A DNA stretch of 64,000 bases from assembly GCA_013398175.1 (NCBI GenBank), contig VZRZ01006590.1, forward strand, positions 65,287 through 129,286, in the 5' to 3' direction. Positions 36,290 to 48,290 of this stretch are shown one piece after another. Made by a program: the position numbers and the translations under genes. The DNA is from Climacteris rufus (Eukaryota > Chordata > Aves > Passeriformes > Climacteridae). The notes under the pieces are model-generated. The model had not been told where the DNA came from. It was given only the letters and a program-made list of their open reading frames with translations, and ran no database searches. Each line of letters opens with the position of its first letter. Position 1 is the stretch's first letter.

Positions 36290-36620
36290 CCTGAAGCTCT
36301 GTTTATGATCGATTAAGACATACAGCAATGATAATAACTTGATAAATCTCAGTGTGCAGGAGGTCATTTTTAAAGCATCATTATGTGCATTAGAAGGCTT
36401 TAACACTCATGACACTATAATTATAATCAAGCCTCATCTGGCATTACCTAGCATTGGGAAGAGTGTGGTGGGGGTAGTTTGCTTTAATTCCCAATCTAAT
36501 TAAAATTCTCTTTTGTTCCAGCAACCAAAGCCATCTTCCATTTTAAAAGCATAACAGTACCTACCTGCAATTATGAAATAAGTAATTTCATTTAAAAACA
36601 AGTGCTACATACAAAATAAA
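36290..36620. promoter_or_regulatory. Candidate conserved non-coding element
   Basis: An AT-rich, non-repetitive block with clustered homeodomain-type cores (GATCGATTAAG, TATAATTATAATCAAG, CTAATTAAAATT, AAGTAATTTC). No open frame of interest and no repeat signature. It forms a cluster with the blocks at 35.3 and 37.4 kb. Confidence 0.3.
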
Positions 36621-37419
36621 ACTCCTGCCCCTTGGATGTCCTGGTGGAAAAACATGAATTGCACATCTTTAACACAGAGCTGGCCAATTATGGTTCCCTA
36701 CAGCCCAGTACTGCTGCAAAATAAAAATTTACAAAGATGGAAAGCTCACAGCTTTGCAGGGCAAAGGCACAGCTGTATATCATGCCTCAGAAAACTTATT
36801 CTGTGCAGCACAGACTTAAAAGTAAATTTTTGGGCTGAGGCATGGGGAGGATGCTTGTATCTCTGCACAGTTGCCAGGCTGGGTTACAAAGCTTTTAGCC
36901 TCAGTGTGAGAATTACAAGGCAAAACCCCAAATCTTGAATAATTCAGGAAGTCAGCTTGAAGGACGGCAGCAATTCCTTCTCCCTTTAAATCCTGTCTCC
37001 CTCTTCCCCACACTGATCTCCCGGGACTCCACTAAACATAAAGCAGCAGGCAATAAACGAAGCAGCAATTACCACAGACAGATGCATAAAGCCCCACTCC
37101 CTCCCTTCTCCCCCATGTGCCCATCAGAAAGGACTCTCCCATCCATCCTCTTCTTTCTGCTGACTTGGGAGTGAGAAAGGGAGAGCAAAGAATTATTGAT
37201 CTGATCTCCACATTCAAAGTGCAGAGCATCCCCAGGCTCCAAGAGAGGAAATCCCTGGTAAGGTTGTCAATAGTGTCCTCTGCCTGGCAATACTTCTCAC
37301 AACTGACAAAACTTTCAAGGTGCCCAACATCACAGCTATGGGGTGAAGTCACAAAGTCTGACTGGGTTTATAAATCCCATTTTAACATGTGTCCACTGCA
37401 ATTTATGAACGTGGTACAT

Positions 37420-37640
37420 TAATGGCTGGGCTCAGCATCACTAAATCAGTCCCTCCTGCTACAAATAAGTTGGAGAAATCAAAGCATTTCATTTAGGGTG
37501 ATTTATAGTGCAGATAAATCAACATGCATGTGTGAGTGATTTGTTAACACATTGCAAGATCTTCTAATCACTTTCTGGTTTTCCATCAATCAAAACTTTT
37601 TTGAAATTACATCACTAAATCCCAGAGTAGAGGGGCAGGG
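37420..37640. promoter_or_regulatory. Candidate conserved non-coding element
   Basis: Repeated TGATTT/AAATCA-type PBX/HOX cores (GTGATTTATAG, ATAAATCAACATGCATG, GTGATTTGTTAAC, CCATCAATCAAAA) in a non-repetitive AT-rich block. GTTAAC is an HNF1-like half. Inference only. Confidence 0.3.
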
Positions 37641-38002
37641 CCATTAATCAAGTCCTGGGGACAGAACCAAGCAGGTTTATGGTGTGGAGTGATGTTTGCT
37701 TGGGCTGGGAGATGTGTTCATTACCCCACACAAACTGGAACCCAAACTTGGCATGAGATCTGCTCTCCTCTCTTGTTCCACAATTCCTCAGTCCCATGCT
37801 TCCATGCATGAAAGCAAGAACAGAGTATGTCTCCCAGAGGGTTGGATCATGAAGAGAAATGCCTTCAGAAGAGCACAGGCTGTTAAACACCATTTGCAGC
37901 TACACTGCAAGGCAGTCAGGGATCCTGGACACCATAGAGAGCCACAAGAAGAAGCTGAGGTCTCCTTCAAGATGACATTTGGTTCTATTCTATTCTACTC
38001 TA

Positions 38003-38063
38003 TAGAGCTCCTAGAAAGAGAATCACCATCATCAGCTCTGTAGAGCTCCCAGAAAGAGAATCA
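38003..38063. repeat. Short direct duplication, 38-bp period
   Basis: TAGAGCTCCTAGAAAGAG at 38,003 recurs as TAGAGCTCCCAGAAAGAG at 38,041, both followed by AATCA. Two imperfect copies of a local duplication, preceded by a small TCTAT repeat. Confidence 0.8.
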
Positions 38064-39404
38064 TTCAGCCTTTGATGTATTGGTACCATTTTGGAGGACT
38101 GTGCAGCAGAGGGGCTGAACAGAGCCAGCACACAGGTACACACCACAACTACTTCTCCAGCATTTTTACTGGACCGTTTCCATAGCTCCAGAACGGGAAC
38201 CTCAAGGGCAGGGAGACTCTAAGGATAACTTTCCTCCTGCATCTCAGGATGACTGACTCCAGGTCCTGGCTGCACCCTGGTCAGCCTGTTCCCCATGTCA
38301 TTCTCCATGCCTGTCTGCTCAACTGTGAAGGGGAAATTAGGGAAGTGGTCGCATTTAAAAAGCACTTTCAGAGAAGCTGTTGACAAATGCTCTAAAGGAG
38401 TGATTTGTTCTTCAGGCATGACTTCTGATCTCAGTGGTTGTTCAGTCTTCCAGCATCTACAGCTGGCTTAAGACTCAAATCTAAAGCACTTAGGCTGTCT
38501 CTGTATTATGTCTCACAGACTTGATAAATTCTCTACTTCCTTCTGCAACAAACCAAGAAGTTTGATTTCTTATGCAAAGCTGATAACTTCTCCATTACAA
38601 AAGCATTCCAAATTAGTCAGAATCCAAAATACCAGAGTCAGGTGTGCCTCACTAGGTTTCCACCTACAAAAAAAATCCCTTCTCAACAGTGAAGCCTTGG
38701 CAGCTACTGCTTGTCACAGGAAAAACTCCTGCTCTGTTTGACCAACATTCTGTTTCAGCTTTCCTGTGGGAGTGTGGCGCTGAGAAAGCAATACTGAAGT
38801 AATCTGCAGTTCAGCAGACATGAAGTTGATTAGCACTGTCCATGAATCACTGTCTGACCTGTGCATCCATTTATTTCAGCAGTTTTTGAATTGATCTAAA
38901 GGAGATACTTTCTGAAATGCTATTACACTGATGCAAATAGTTCTTATAAAATTCCTATACAGAGCAACACACCCAGTGCTGTTCAGGAAGCCACTTGCAA
39001 AGTCTTGTCTACTGGATGGACAAGCAGCACCAGGAAATTAGGACTGACTCTGAAAGGCTTTTGGTTGGGTTTATTTTCTCTTTAGCTTAAGCACACATGG
39101 GAGAGGTTTGTGCTAGCAGGAGATGTCAGAGGGAACTCTCTGGAGAGGGGAATGCCCTGGCCACATGGAACAGCCAACAACAGCCCTTTCCCAGGGCTGG
39201 ACACAGCTGCATCCTGCAGCCAAGTGGGATGCATTCCTCTGTGCCAGAGAGACACAGAGTTCATGGCACACTCTGGGCAGTGACAAGGGGACAACCACCC
39301 CCTTTGCTGCCCTCACAAAAGCATCCCTGTTCCCTTCCTCACCCTGGGCAGACTGGGAGAAACATAACTGCCACTCAACAGTGCTCTGACTGTTGTACAA
39401 TTTA

Positions 39405-39502
39405 TATAAACACACACACAAATGCACATTTATATATACATGCATGTATACATTTTGTTCGTACATGTATATATACATACACACCCACATACAGATATAT
39501 AT
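39405..39502. repeat. Alternating purine-pyrimidine tract with palindromes
   Basis: A (CA)n stretch at 39,410-39,421 leads into TA/TG-rich DNA containing a perfect 16-bp palindrome TATACATGCATGTATA (39,435-39,450) and a 14-bp palindrome ATGTATATATACAT (39,465-39,478). Such tracts are prone to cruciform or Z-DNA formation and to length change. Confidence 0.85.
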
Positions 39503-40559
39503 GTATTCTGGACACAATGGTATCAACTGAAAGAGCTCAGGGTCAAGTGCTTTAGTCAGAGACTTTCCAAACCTGGTTGTTCTGGTTGTTCCTTCCCTCG
39601 CTGGCCCAGCTGTGCCAGCAGAGAAGACATTTTTCTGACAAGTCTGTGCTCTTAACAGTACAGCCCACTTTGGTGAGGTGCCTGGGCACAGCAGAAGCAC
39701 AAAGCTTTGCTGGAATCACTGTTATCCCCACTAGCAACAGTAAGAGAGCAGGACATGCTGGCCCTGTGGTCCAAGTCCACACCTGCACTGTGAAACTATC
39801 CTACAAGTATATCCAAGCCAAAGAAATCAAAGAACCTTACTCCCAAAGCCTCAGCCTCTGCAGTCTGGAACAACCCCATTCAATTCCACAATTCCTTTAA
39901 CAATTTGGCAGTCTAGATGGATTTGGCCACTTTTGGAATGATTTTATGATCCAAAGGTGCATGCTGAGGACAAAGCAGAACTAAAGTGCCATACTAGTTG
40001 ATTAGATAACTCGTGCTTTTTAAGTGGACTGCATGACATTCAGCACACGAAACACCTCAGTGCTGCTGAGCTCTGGTGAGCCTTGCATTAACTGCATGAG
40101 GTGCAAGTCCAGAATCACTGTGCTTTGGCTTCTGGCTACAGGGCAGATTCAAAACCTTACCAAGTGCTAGCACAAAGTTACAGAACCTTATTTGTGTAGT
40201 CTCTCTCCCAAACTGGGGACTTGAGATCTACCCTTCAAATATTTACACACACACTTCACACACCAGACTAGACACTGTTGAAGCAGAGCTTTGGGTATGT
40301 ATAATACACCTTTTTTCCCCTATGATATTGTTATGAAGTAGGAGGTGGGATTATTCATATATTAGGCCTTCAGTCTCCAGGGAACTGTCTGTGATTTCTA
40401 TATTTATACTTTCCGGGTTGTCACAGAAAACACTGCAAGAGATTTTGATCTTGAAAACCGATGCAAATTAAAAAATAAATCTGTGGCATTTCCACCTCAT
40501 TCCCAAAGCTTGCGAAAACACAGGCTCTCAGATTTTTGCTCTCCTCTTTCTTAAAACTA

Positions 40560-40720
40560 AAGGACAGAGTAAAGCGGCAGGAGGCCGTGACACAAATGAC
40601 AATCATAAATTGATCAGGCTATCAAACAACTGTCATCAAGAAGCAGAAAACAGATTAATGAGCATTCATTATTGACTGGTCAAGTAACCTGGCAACACTT
40701 CTCTTCAAACGCTGACAACA
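40560..40720. promoter_or_regulatory. Candidate conserved non-coding element with paired homeodomain sites
   Basis: Contains TAATGA at 40,656-40,661 and its inverted partner TCATTA at 40,666-40,671 with a 4-bp spacer, plus ACTGTCA (MEIS/TGIF-like) at about 40,630, ATTGATCA at 40,610 and a preserved CpG (GCCGTGAC). Dense motif content with no repeat signature suggests an enhancer. Confidence 0.3.
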
Positions 40721-43583
40721 GCAGGACTCTCTAATCACTTCCAAGCAGGACAGGACCTTTCTTATGCCACTGGGCAGCACAGCTCTGGCCTTTTGCTCTT
40801 CACCATTTGGGGGAGATTAAACAGGATTTAGATACAATACTGGCTGCTGTCTCAGCAGAAATATCCCAAAATTTGAATTCCCTATCATATAAGCACAAAG
40901 AAAAATGTGCAAATCTAGATTAAGAGATGCATAACTAAATATTTTCAACACCTTATCATAGGTTGCTGCCTCTTAACCAAACAAAACCACTAATAATAAA
41001 GTTTTGAAGATGAGCAACAAAGAAGTGGTAAGAAAATGTAAAGGTTCACATCGTGGACATCTATGTCCCTGCACTGTCAGTGCCACTCTGTGGCCAGCAG
41101 AACTGTTCAAGTTGGATCAATCTTATTATAAGGAAAGAGTCTGAGACTAAGAATATTCCTGCTCTTTAGTGCATTGCCCAGTCCCTTGTATTACTCTGGA
41201 CACTGAACTACCCTAATTTTACATATAGCCCAGTGTCTGTAGCATACACACAGATTACCTTTTTTGTATCTGGCCAGTTCACATAGGATGCAAACACATT
41301 CTGAGTAATCACTCCACATGCTCATGGCTCCTGGTCAAACAGCCTGGTTCCAAGGACCTTCCAGACAAAGTGCAGAGGATATTTATTTTATCAAGTTTCT
41401 GAAGAAGTTCAAGAACATTTTACAAAGGGCAATGAAAGGGCTGGAAAGCCCCTTATCTCAGCAGTTGGCTCAAGACACACTGAGTTGATGGATTGAATGC
41501 TGCCAAGACTGGGATTGTGTTGGTGTTGTGCAGATGAACTACAGTCTTGCATACAATGGGTACTAGAAGTTGTGTGAAGAATATTCTACATCAACAAATG
41601 AAAAGTGCATGGCTTTTTGGTTTGCTTGAGGGACTGATTCAATCAGGTAAAAATAAACACAGACTCCTCTTCTATGCACAGTGACACCACGGACTCACCT
41701 GACTCCACCACCTGTTACATGTGTCCAACTCCTTAGGTACAAAACAGGGAAAAAAGAGTGTGAAAAGATTAGTATGGTCCTACAGAAGCCTCTCTGTCCT
41801 CTCCCCAGTGCTGCTGCCCCTCTCCTGAAGGAACTGAAACACACAGCAGAAGCAGCTGGCACTAATATTTACAGAAATTCATAGAAACCCTGCTTTGCCT
41901 TCATGGGGATCCACCTCTTCTCCCCTGCCCCATGTTTCCTTGTTTCATGATTCAGCAAGACCTGTTAGGGACAACTGTACTAGTGGTGCTTGTTCCACAC
42001 AGCAAGAAGTTCCCTCTGTCTCTATTTCTTGCTTTTGCATCAGTGAGATGTCCCGTGAGCTGTCCTCCAGTCCCAGTGTCAAACGAGTATAGAGAGATGC
42101 AGGAACTTCTGACCATTGGTACCATTTAAAGATCTACCTCGTGGCTCACATTTGCTCAGTAATTTTACAGAGGTGATCTGAAATATGGGTCAATATTTAA
42201 TGTTCCTTAATATTAAAAAGGTTGATTGTAGCAGGGGGAAATTAACAGTGCAGAACACACAAGTGTGATCCAACAGCATCAAGTGCCTACTCCAAAAGAG
42301 CTGAGATGCTGCTGCACAGAAGGAACCAGCATTTAGCTGAGTGTCCTTAATAACTGGAGAGTTCACTGCCTTTGTCAGCAACCTCTAAAATAAACCTTGT
42401 CATCAGAAACGCAGTGGGGCCTGCAAGACCCACCTTCCAAGGCCAGGTCTGAGGGCCAAATGAGGACAAGCAGCCTTCCCCAGTGAGCATGAAGGGACAT
42501 GTGGGTACAGCTAAGGATGCATAAGGAAATATCAGGAGGATTTGTGTCAAACATGGCAACAGTGCTGTCCACTGTCAAAAGAAGCTAAAGAATACTCTTC
42601 AATAAATGCTGCTGTGGAAGACAGTTTTGAGGCAGGATAAGAAGGAAGAAAACAAAAGTTCTACTGGGGATCTTGGAGGAACAATTTCCCCTATGAGAAT
42701 CAAAGTCCAATAGTCAGTGGTCAAAGATCCCTCCAACAGGCTAAAAAGCCTTTATGGTTAGTTCAAGTGAGATAATGGGAGTGAAGTGCCTCCTCGCTCC
42801 CTCCCAGCTGCCACTGACTTCCAGAGTGGATGAGCTACTGCCTGGTGTTGGGCAGGGAGGCTGGAAGCAGCTTCAGGAGAGTGCACAGGTGGGAATCAGG
42901 AAGATGAGCAGTTTGTGTCTGACAGGAGAGAGAAGCTAAAGGACAATGGAGAGATCTTCAGAGAGGAGGAAACACGGACATCAGTCTGGAGAGGTGATGT
43001 CTGCAGTACCAAGAGAAGTGAGGTACAATGGGGTTCGACAACTTTCATTGCTCTCCAGGAAGATGACACAGAGAGCTGAGAGAGAAGATAGAGGGAACCT
43101 GGATGGAAGAACTATGCTTGTACCTCGCCTTAAAAAAGACCCCAACAAACAAAACCAGAAGCAGCCTCTCCATATACTCTGGATGCACTTGAGATGAACA
43201 TCAAACTAAAAACAAAAGTCTGAAGATAATCCAAGCACAGATCACAATTTAGTCTAAGCCAGTATCAATGATTCACGTAACTCCAAAGCTCTATCTTCAC
43301 CGAGATAAAACATCATTATTAGCAAAGAAAATTAAAGCCCTTTACTTTGAGGTCAGTGAGATCAGAACAACAAGGGAGGAAATTGAGCTCTGCTGCATCC
43401 TTTTAATATCACATACTTTCCTAAACTAATAAATCTTCATGTCACAAACCACTGCTTTTTGTAAGGGGGGCAAACATCCTCTCTTCATCAGTTCAGTACT
43501 TCTGCCTGCATCTTCCTTACCAGCAGCACCCCTTTTTCTAAACCGAGTGAAAGCAGAGGTAAAAATACCACTACTAATAGGAA

Positions 43584-43600
43584 AAAACAAACAAACAAAC
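43584..43600. repeat. (AAAC)n short tandem repeat
   Basis: About four AAAC units following a short A-run. Minor simple repeat. Confidence 0.85.
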
Positions 43601-44407
43601 TTAAACATAAAATCCCAGCTGCCACAATGAATCACTCCCAAAGGGAAGATGTTCTGGGAAGCTGATATTGCACAGTGTTGTGAAGTCCTGTTTGGGACCG
43701 ATTTGAAAATAACATTTCACCAAAGATCAAAAAAATGCCCCAGGACAACCTTTAGCCCAAATTATCATTTGAGGTCCCCATGGCTTTTATACACACAGTA
43801 ACCTCCTTCCCTCCCACCACCCTTCTGCTGCTGGCTTCAGATTTCCACAGAGAAGAAATTAAAAAACTCAATCCCCACAAGCCATTTTATTTATTAGTGG
43901 GCAAAATTCTCTCAGTTCCTTCACCACTTTTCCCATAGCTACCAGACAATGTTGAGACACCCTTCTGCTTGTGTTATCTATGTAGAACTAAATTACACTT
44001 AATTCAATTATGAGTGAAAGCCACAGAAAGCCAATATGACAACTTCACTAGATAATCTTTCACTTCTCTGCCACAATTTCATCCATAAGGTCCTTTTCTC
44101 ATTTTACTTCAGGGTTCCTGGCTGCCTCACAATCTGATTTGCTTATTTTAAAACAAAAGCAATAATGTGTCTTTTTCAGTTGTGTCAGAGATTTTTAATG
44201 TAAGTACAGATAGATTAAATTTTGAGACACTATGTTTCTTAAATAATCAAAAAATTCCTTTTTATATTGTTAAATGAGAAAAAGTAAATGGCTAATTTTC
44301 AGAACCAGGAGGGGTATTAGTCTTGCTGAGTGCTTCTAACAGAGATGCATGCACAAAAATCACTGTGCATTGCACAAAATATAAATAACTAAAATAAAAT
44401 AAAGCTA

Positions 44408-44465
44408 TATAATTATATGGCATTTTAATGGGATTTTATAATTATATTGCATTTTAATGGGATTT
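44408..44465. repeat. 29-bp tandem duplication, two copies
   Basis: The unit starting TATAATTATAT and ending TTTTAATGGGATTT occurs at 44,408-44,436 and again at 44,437-44,465 with one mismatch (G versus T). A recent local slippage or duplication event. Confidence 0.9.
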
Positions 44466-46425
44466 GGACAATTAACTCCCTTCAGCTCTTTGCAAATCTC
44501 TGTCTTAGGCAATGACCTTGTGCCAATGTCCACTCCAAACCAATGTGTAAAACAAACTCTGGGGTGACTTATGTCTCTGCTGAGGCACAGTCACCTCCAG
44601 AATGAAAACGGCCACTGCTGCCCTGTTGCAGTGGTCAGGACACACAGCAGGAGCGCCCTGTTCAGCCATAACCAACGGGGGATTTCACCACACAAGATGC
44701 AAGGCTGAGAAGAAGTTGCCTCCCACACGTTTTCCTCTGCCCCATGGTCCTGCAAGGCTGAGTGACAGGGAAGAGCATCATTTCATCAGACAACACTGCC
44801 ACAACTCCAATGAACATGGAGGGGGATGTCATCTTGGGAATCTCCCTGGTGAATATTAACCTGTGCTAACCTGGCTCTCTTTTAAGAGCTGGCAAGGCAG
44901 AACAAGTTCACAGATACAAACTTATGGGTCAGGAAATCTAAATTCTCCCTAGGAACTACACTTCTAAATAAAACCCATCCTTTCAGTGCAGTACTATTTA
45001 TAAGAGCTGCAAGTTCATACTGCTCATTCCCCATTTAGTTTAGCCTTTCTCTAATATTCATTATCTCACTCTCGACTTCTCGCTGTCTGCATATCCATTG
45101 TCACCTCTCATTTAGGACTGACTCATTCTTAAAAGGATTTAGTCAGCTGTGAACAGCCAAGCTGAGTACCGTGCATGGCACAGCCAGGGAAAGAGAAACT
45201 CTAGAAATGTCTGGACAGATCTATTCAGATAACCTCCTCTGCAGACAGAGCAAGTAGGCAGCCCAAAATAACCCACCTTGAGTCTTTGGGAATTTTACTC
45301 CAGAATTTAGGGTCAAATTATTGCTGCTGTCATGTAGAATTTAGATGGGTAAAGGTACAGGAACCTTTTCCTCCACTCCATCACTGCCCATCACACCCCT
45401 CCAAAGCAGCAGCTATTTATCTCACTTTCCCCTAAATGCAGGAAGCAAATCAGGACATTTCACCATCTGTCCAGCAGCAATCCAAGAGCACAGATTTGAC
45501 CCACTATCCTGTTCTTCTGTGCTCCATAAAAAGCCTTCCCTGAGGAGCTGACCACCTTTGCCCCTTGTTGGAGCTGCTGGGGCAGGGCTGCCTTCTAGTG
45601 GGGCTCATCTGAACACCCAGCTCTGTTAGATCTACTCCCCAGTGTGCATCACCTTCTCTCCTGATGAACTGGCTGGGCTGGTGGCTCGCAGGTCTGCAGG
45701 GGAACAGGGTGGGTGGCTCACAGGTCCACCCAGGAAGCTGCTTGTGGCACAGGAGGTCAGGAGAAGTGAGCAGCTGCTGTTGGGGCTTCAGGGAAGGGCA
45801 CACTGTGTAACACTTACATCTGTGGGAAATGACAAGGCAGCCTCAGAGTCCAAGATAGTTGGGTACTGTACTTACTCACATGGGAAAGGAAAAGTAAGCC
45901 CTATATTAAATGAGAATTTACTTTAAGATTTAAGAGTGTGGCTGAAGATCACAGAGGTGTCCAAAATGCTGTGCTAGCAAAATACATCCAACTTCCTCTT
46001 CAAATGAGCCTAATAAAGTGGGAAAACCCTGTCAGCCTGAATATCCTGTAAGTTAGTGAGGCGCACATTTAGTCCCTGACAAGGCTAATTTCCACGGTGC
46101 ACTCACGTGCAGTTCAACCAAAGAGAATGACAAGTTACCACAACTCCTCACCTCTCTGTGGCAAGTGCCCCTGCTTTGTCTGCTCCTGCTTTTGGGGTTT
46201 TGTTCAGAAGGACAAAGTACGTCCACTTCTTTCTTCATCACCCACACCCCCTGAGCCTGCATGGGGTGGCCATGCATTCAACTCAGCCCTGTCAGAACAG
46301 AACAGCTTTCTGCAGCCATGTCCACCACAAGCTCAGCTCTCCCTGGGACAGTCCTGCCAGTTCCTGGGACAGAAAAGTCAACTCTGCCTTTAAAATTCCA
46401 ATCTGCAAAACAAAACCATCCCAAG

Positions 46426-46439
46426 AAAAAAAAAAAAAA
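46426..46439. repeat. Poly(A) run, 14 nt
   Basis: Uninterrupted run of 14 A. On the minus strand it gives a T-tract, with a further TTTTGTTTTGCAG acceptor-like string downstream at about 46,402-46,414. No donor follows within a reasonable distance, so no exon is called. Confidence 0.9.
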
Positions 46440-48129
46440 CACAAAGAGAGATAAAGGACTGGAAACAACAAATATTTACCCTGTTCTTCTGTCCTTGTTA
46501 CCAGAAAAGGACAAAAGTCAGAACTGGTTTTGATCAAGGCCCTGTTGTTGCTGAAAGTAGTATGTTTGAGGGATGGAAAAGGCAGGCAGATACATGGTTC
46601 TAATTTTGGCATATCCTGCTTACAAATGCACCACACAGTAAACCACCCCAAACCAAAGCAGACACCAGCAGAACTGGTATCACGAGAACAACACTGACCC
46701 CAGATCCTGGTTTCAGCATGTACACCAGAACAAAACATGGCACACAGATGTCCTCACAGTACCTCGCTTGGGCTATGCTCATGTTCCTTTCACTTTCCAC
46801 TTGCTTATGTTTCCTGGCAAATTCTAGTCCTTGCCAAAAAAAGAAAAAAACAAACCAGTCTGCTAAAATCAGAAAACTGGAATGTTTGCTGAAACCAGAT
46901 TGTAAGGCAATCAGAGAGTAAGTGTTGCATCTGCAAAGATGAGCGTTTCCCTGCAGAACTAATTCCAGAAGCCATTTTCATCCAATTAACGAGGTGAAAC
47001 AAACTGTTGCTAGGCCAAAGGAATTTGCTTAGCCCATCTATTTGGACCTCGTTTCCACAGCTTTCAGTACAAGAAGCTGGCAACATGAGTTCTTTTTCCT
47101 GAAATCAGTAGGATCAAACAAGAAATAGCCTCTCATGGATCAAAACCACACATGATGGCAGCTGTTACTATCCAAATTACACAGCAGAAAACCAACTGGA
47201 CAGATACAGTCAAACAGATGATGAAACGAAACCCACTTTAAAAAAATTGGGTTTTGTTGGATGCAATCCTGTTCAGATTACAAATCCTTAAAAATCTGTC
47301 ACAAGTTATAGCTCCACTACATTTCCAAAACAAAATAAAATTAAGGAAAATCACTTTTCCTATAGAAACAGGAAAAACAAACAGAGAAAGAGAATGGAGA
47401 ACTCATTTCTTAAATAAGAGTTCCTCAAGAGATGTTCAGCTTGCTCACTTGCTCCAGTCACACCTTAGTACGTGTCAAGCAAATCTTGTGGATAAGTGAT
47501 GGACAGAACCTAGATCAACCTACTTCTTGTCGTCCCTACTCAAAGCAAATTTACTTTTCACATCATAAGCATGCTAAATTGAAAAACACGGACCAGGAAA
47601 CTCAGCAGGGAGTCCCCATTCCTGCTAGTGCTTTTCCTGCTGCAATTTGTAAAGGCCTAGGAGAGTCCCAAAAGAGATGACAAATCTCTTCTCACTAACC
47701 TATGAATTATAAGGAAATCCTTAACAGTCTGGGATATAGATCATATCAAAAAACATACCAAGACCTTGTAAGAGAAGTGGTGTCAGACTCCCAATGGTGG
47801 TTGCCTCACCACAGCATTGAGACAGAAATTCATTTGCACTGATCTCATGCAAAGTTGAACATTCAGACCATCTCTTTGGCACTAATCAATCCACTTGCAT
47901 CTTGAACCCTTCCCACATCTCCTTGCAATAGTGAACAAACAGCCCTAAACAGCAGGGACTTTTCTTACAGAAACTCTTCACCCAACTTTCACACCGTTCC
48001 ACCCTGTAATGATACAGAAAGAGGCTGAAAAGTACCCCTTGTAATTAGCAACTCAGTCAAATGAGATTCACATTGTTTCTCCTTTAGCCCAACTGTGCCT
48101 GCAGTGCTCTCTTCAGCTCTGGTTAACCC

Positions 48130-48290
48130 CTGGCTGTCAGTCGGGTCCAGCACTCGGATGAAATCCAAGCAGCCTCGTCCCCGGGGCCGGCACTGGCCTG
48201 GATGCTCCGGTTCTCCTGGGCGCTGCCAGAGCAGCCCAGGCAGGAGCTCACAGCCAGCAGCTCTCCCAGAGACAGCACCACCCAGGGTGC
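48130..48290. other. CpG-retaining GC-rich patch
   Basis: About ten CpGs in 160 bp (for example gtcgggtcc, ctcggatg, cctcgtccccggggccgg, gctccggtt, ggcgctg) isolated in AT-richer DNA. A plus frame after GGCTGTCAG is open for over 100 codons but has no recognisable domain. Possibly a lncRNA first exon or an orphan CpG cluster. Confidence 0.3.

Larger units (their letters stand above)
37641..40559. other. Non-coding interval
   Basis: Contains the 38-bp duplication and the alternating CA/TA tract. A 195-codon minus frame at 39,113-39,700 runs through that low-complexity tract and is not credible as a gene. Confidence 0.5.

Noticed and set aside
39113..39700. 195-codon minus frame
   Set aside because: Runs through the alternating CA/TA tract, which produces a Tyr/Met/Val/Cys-rich artefact.
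46292..46414. Minus-strand exon after TTTTGTTTTGCAG
   Set aside because: Good acceptor and a short open frame, but it runs to a stop with no donor and no clear nearby polyadenylation signal. Likely chance.
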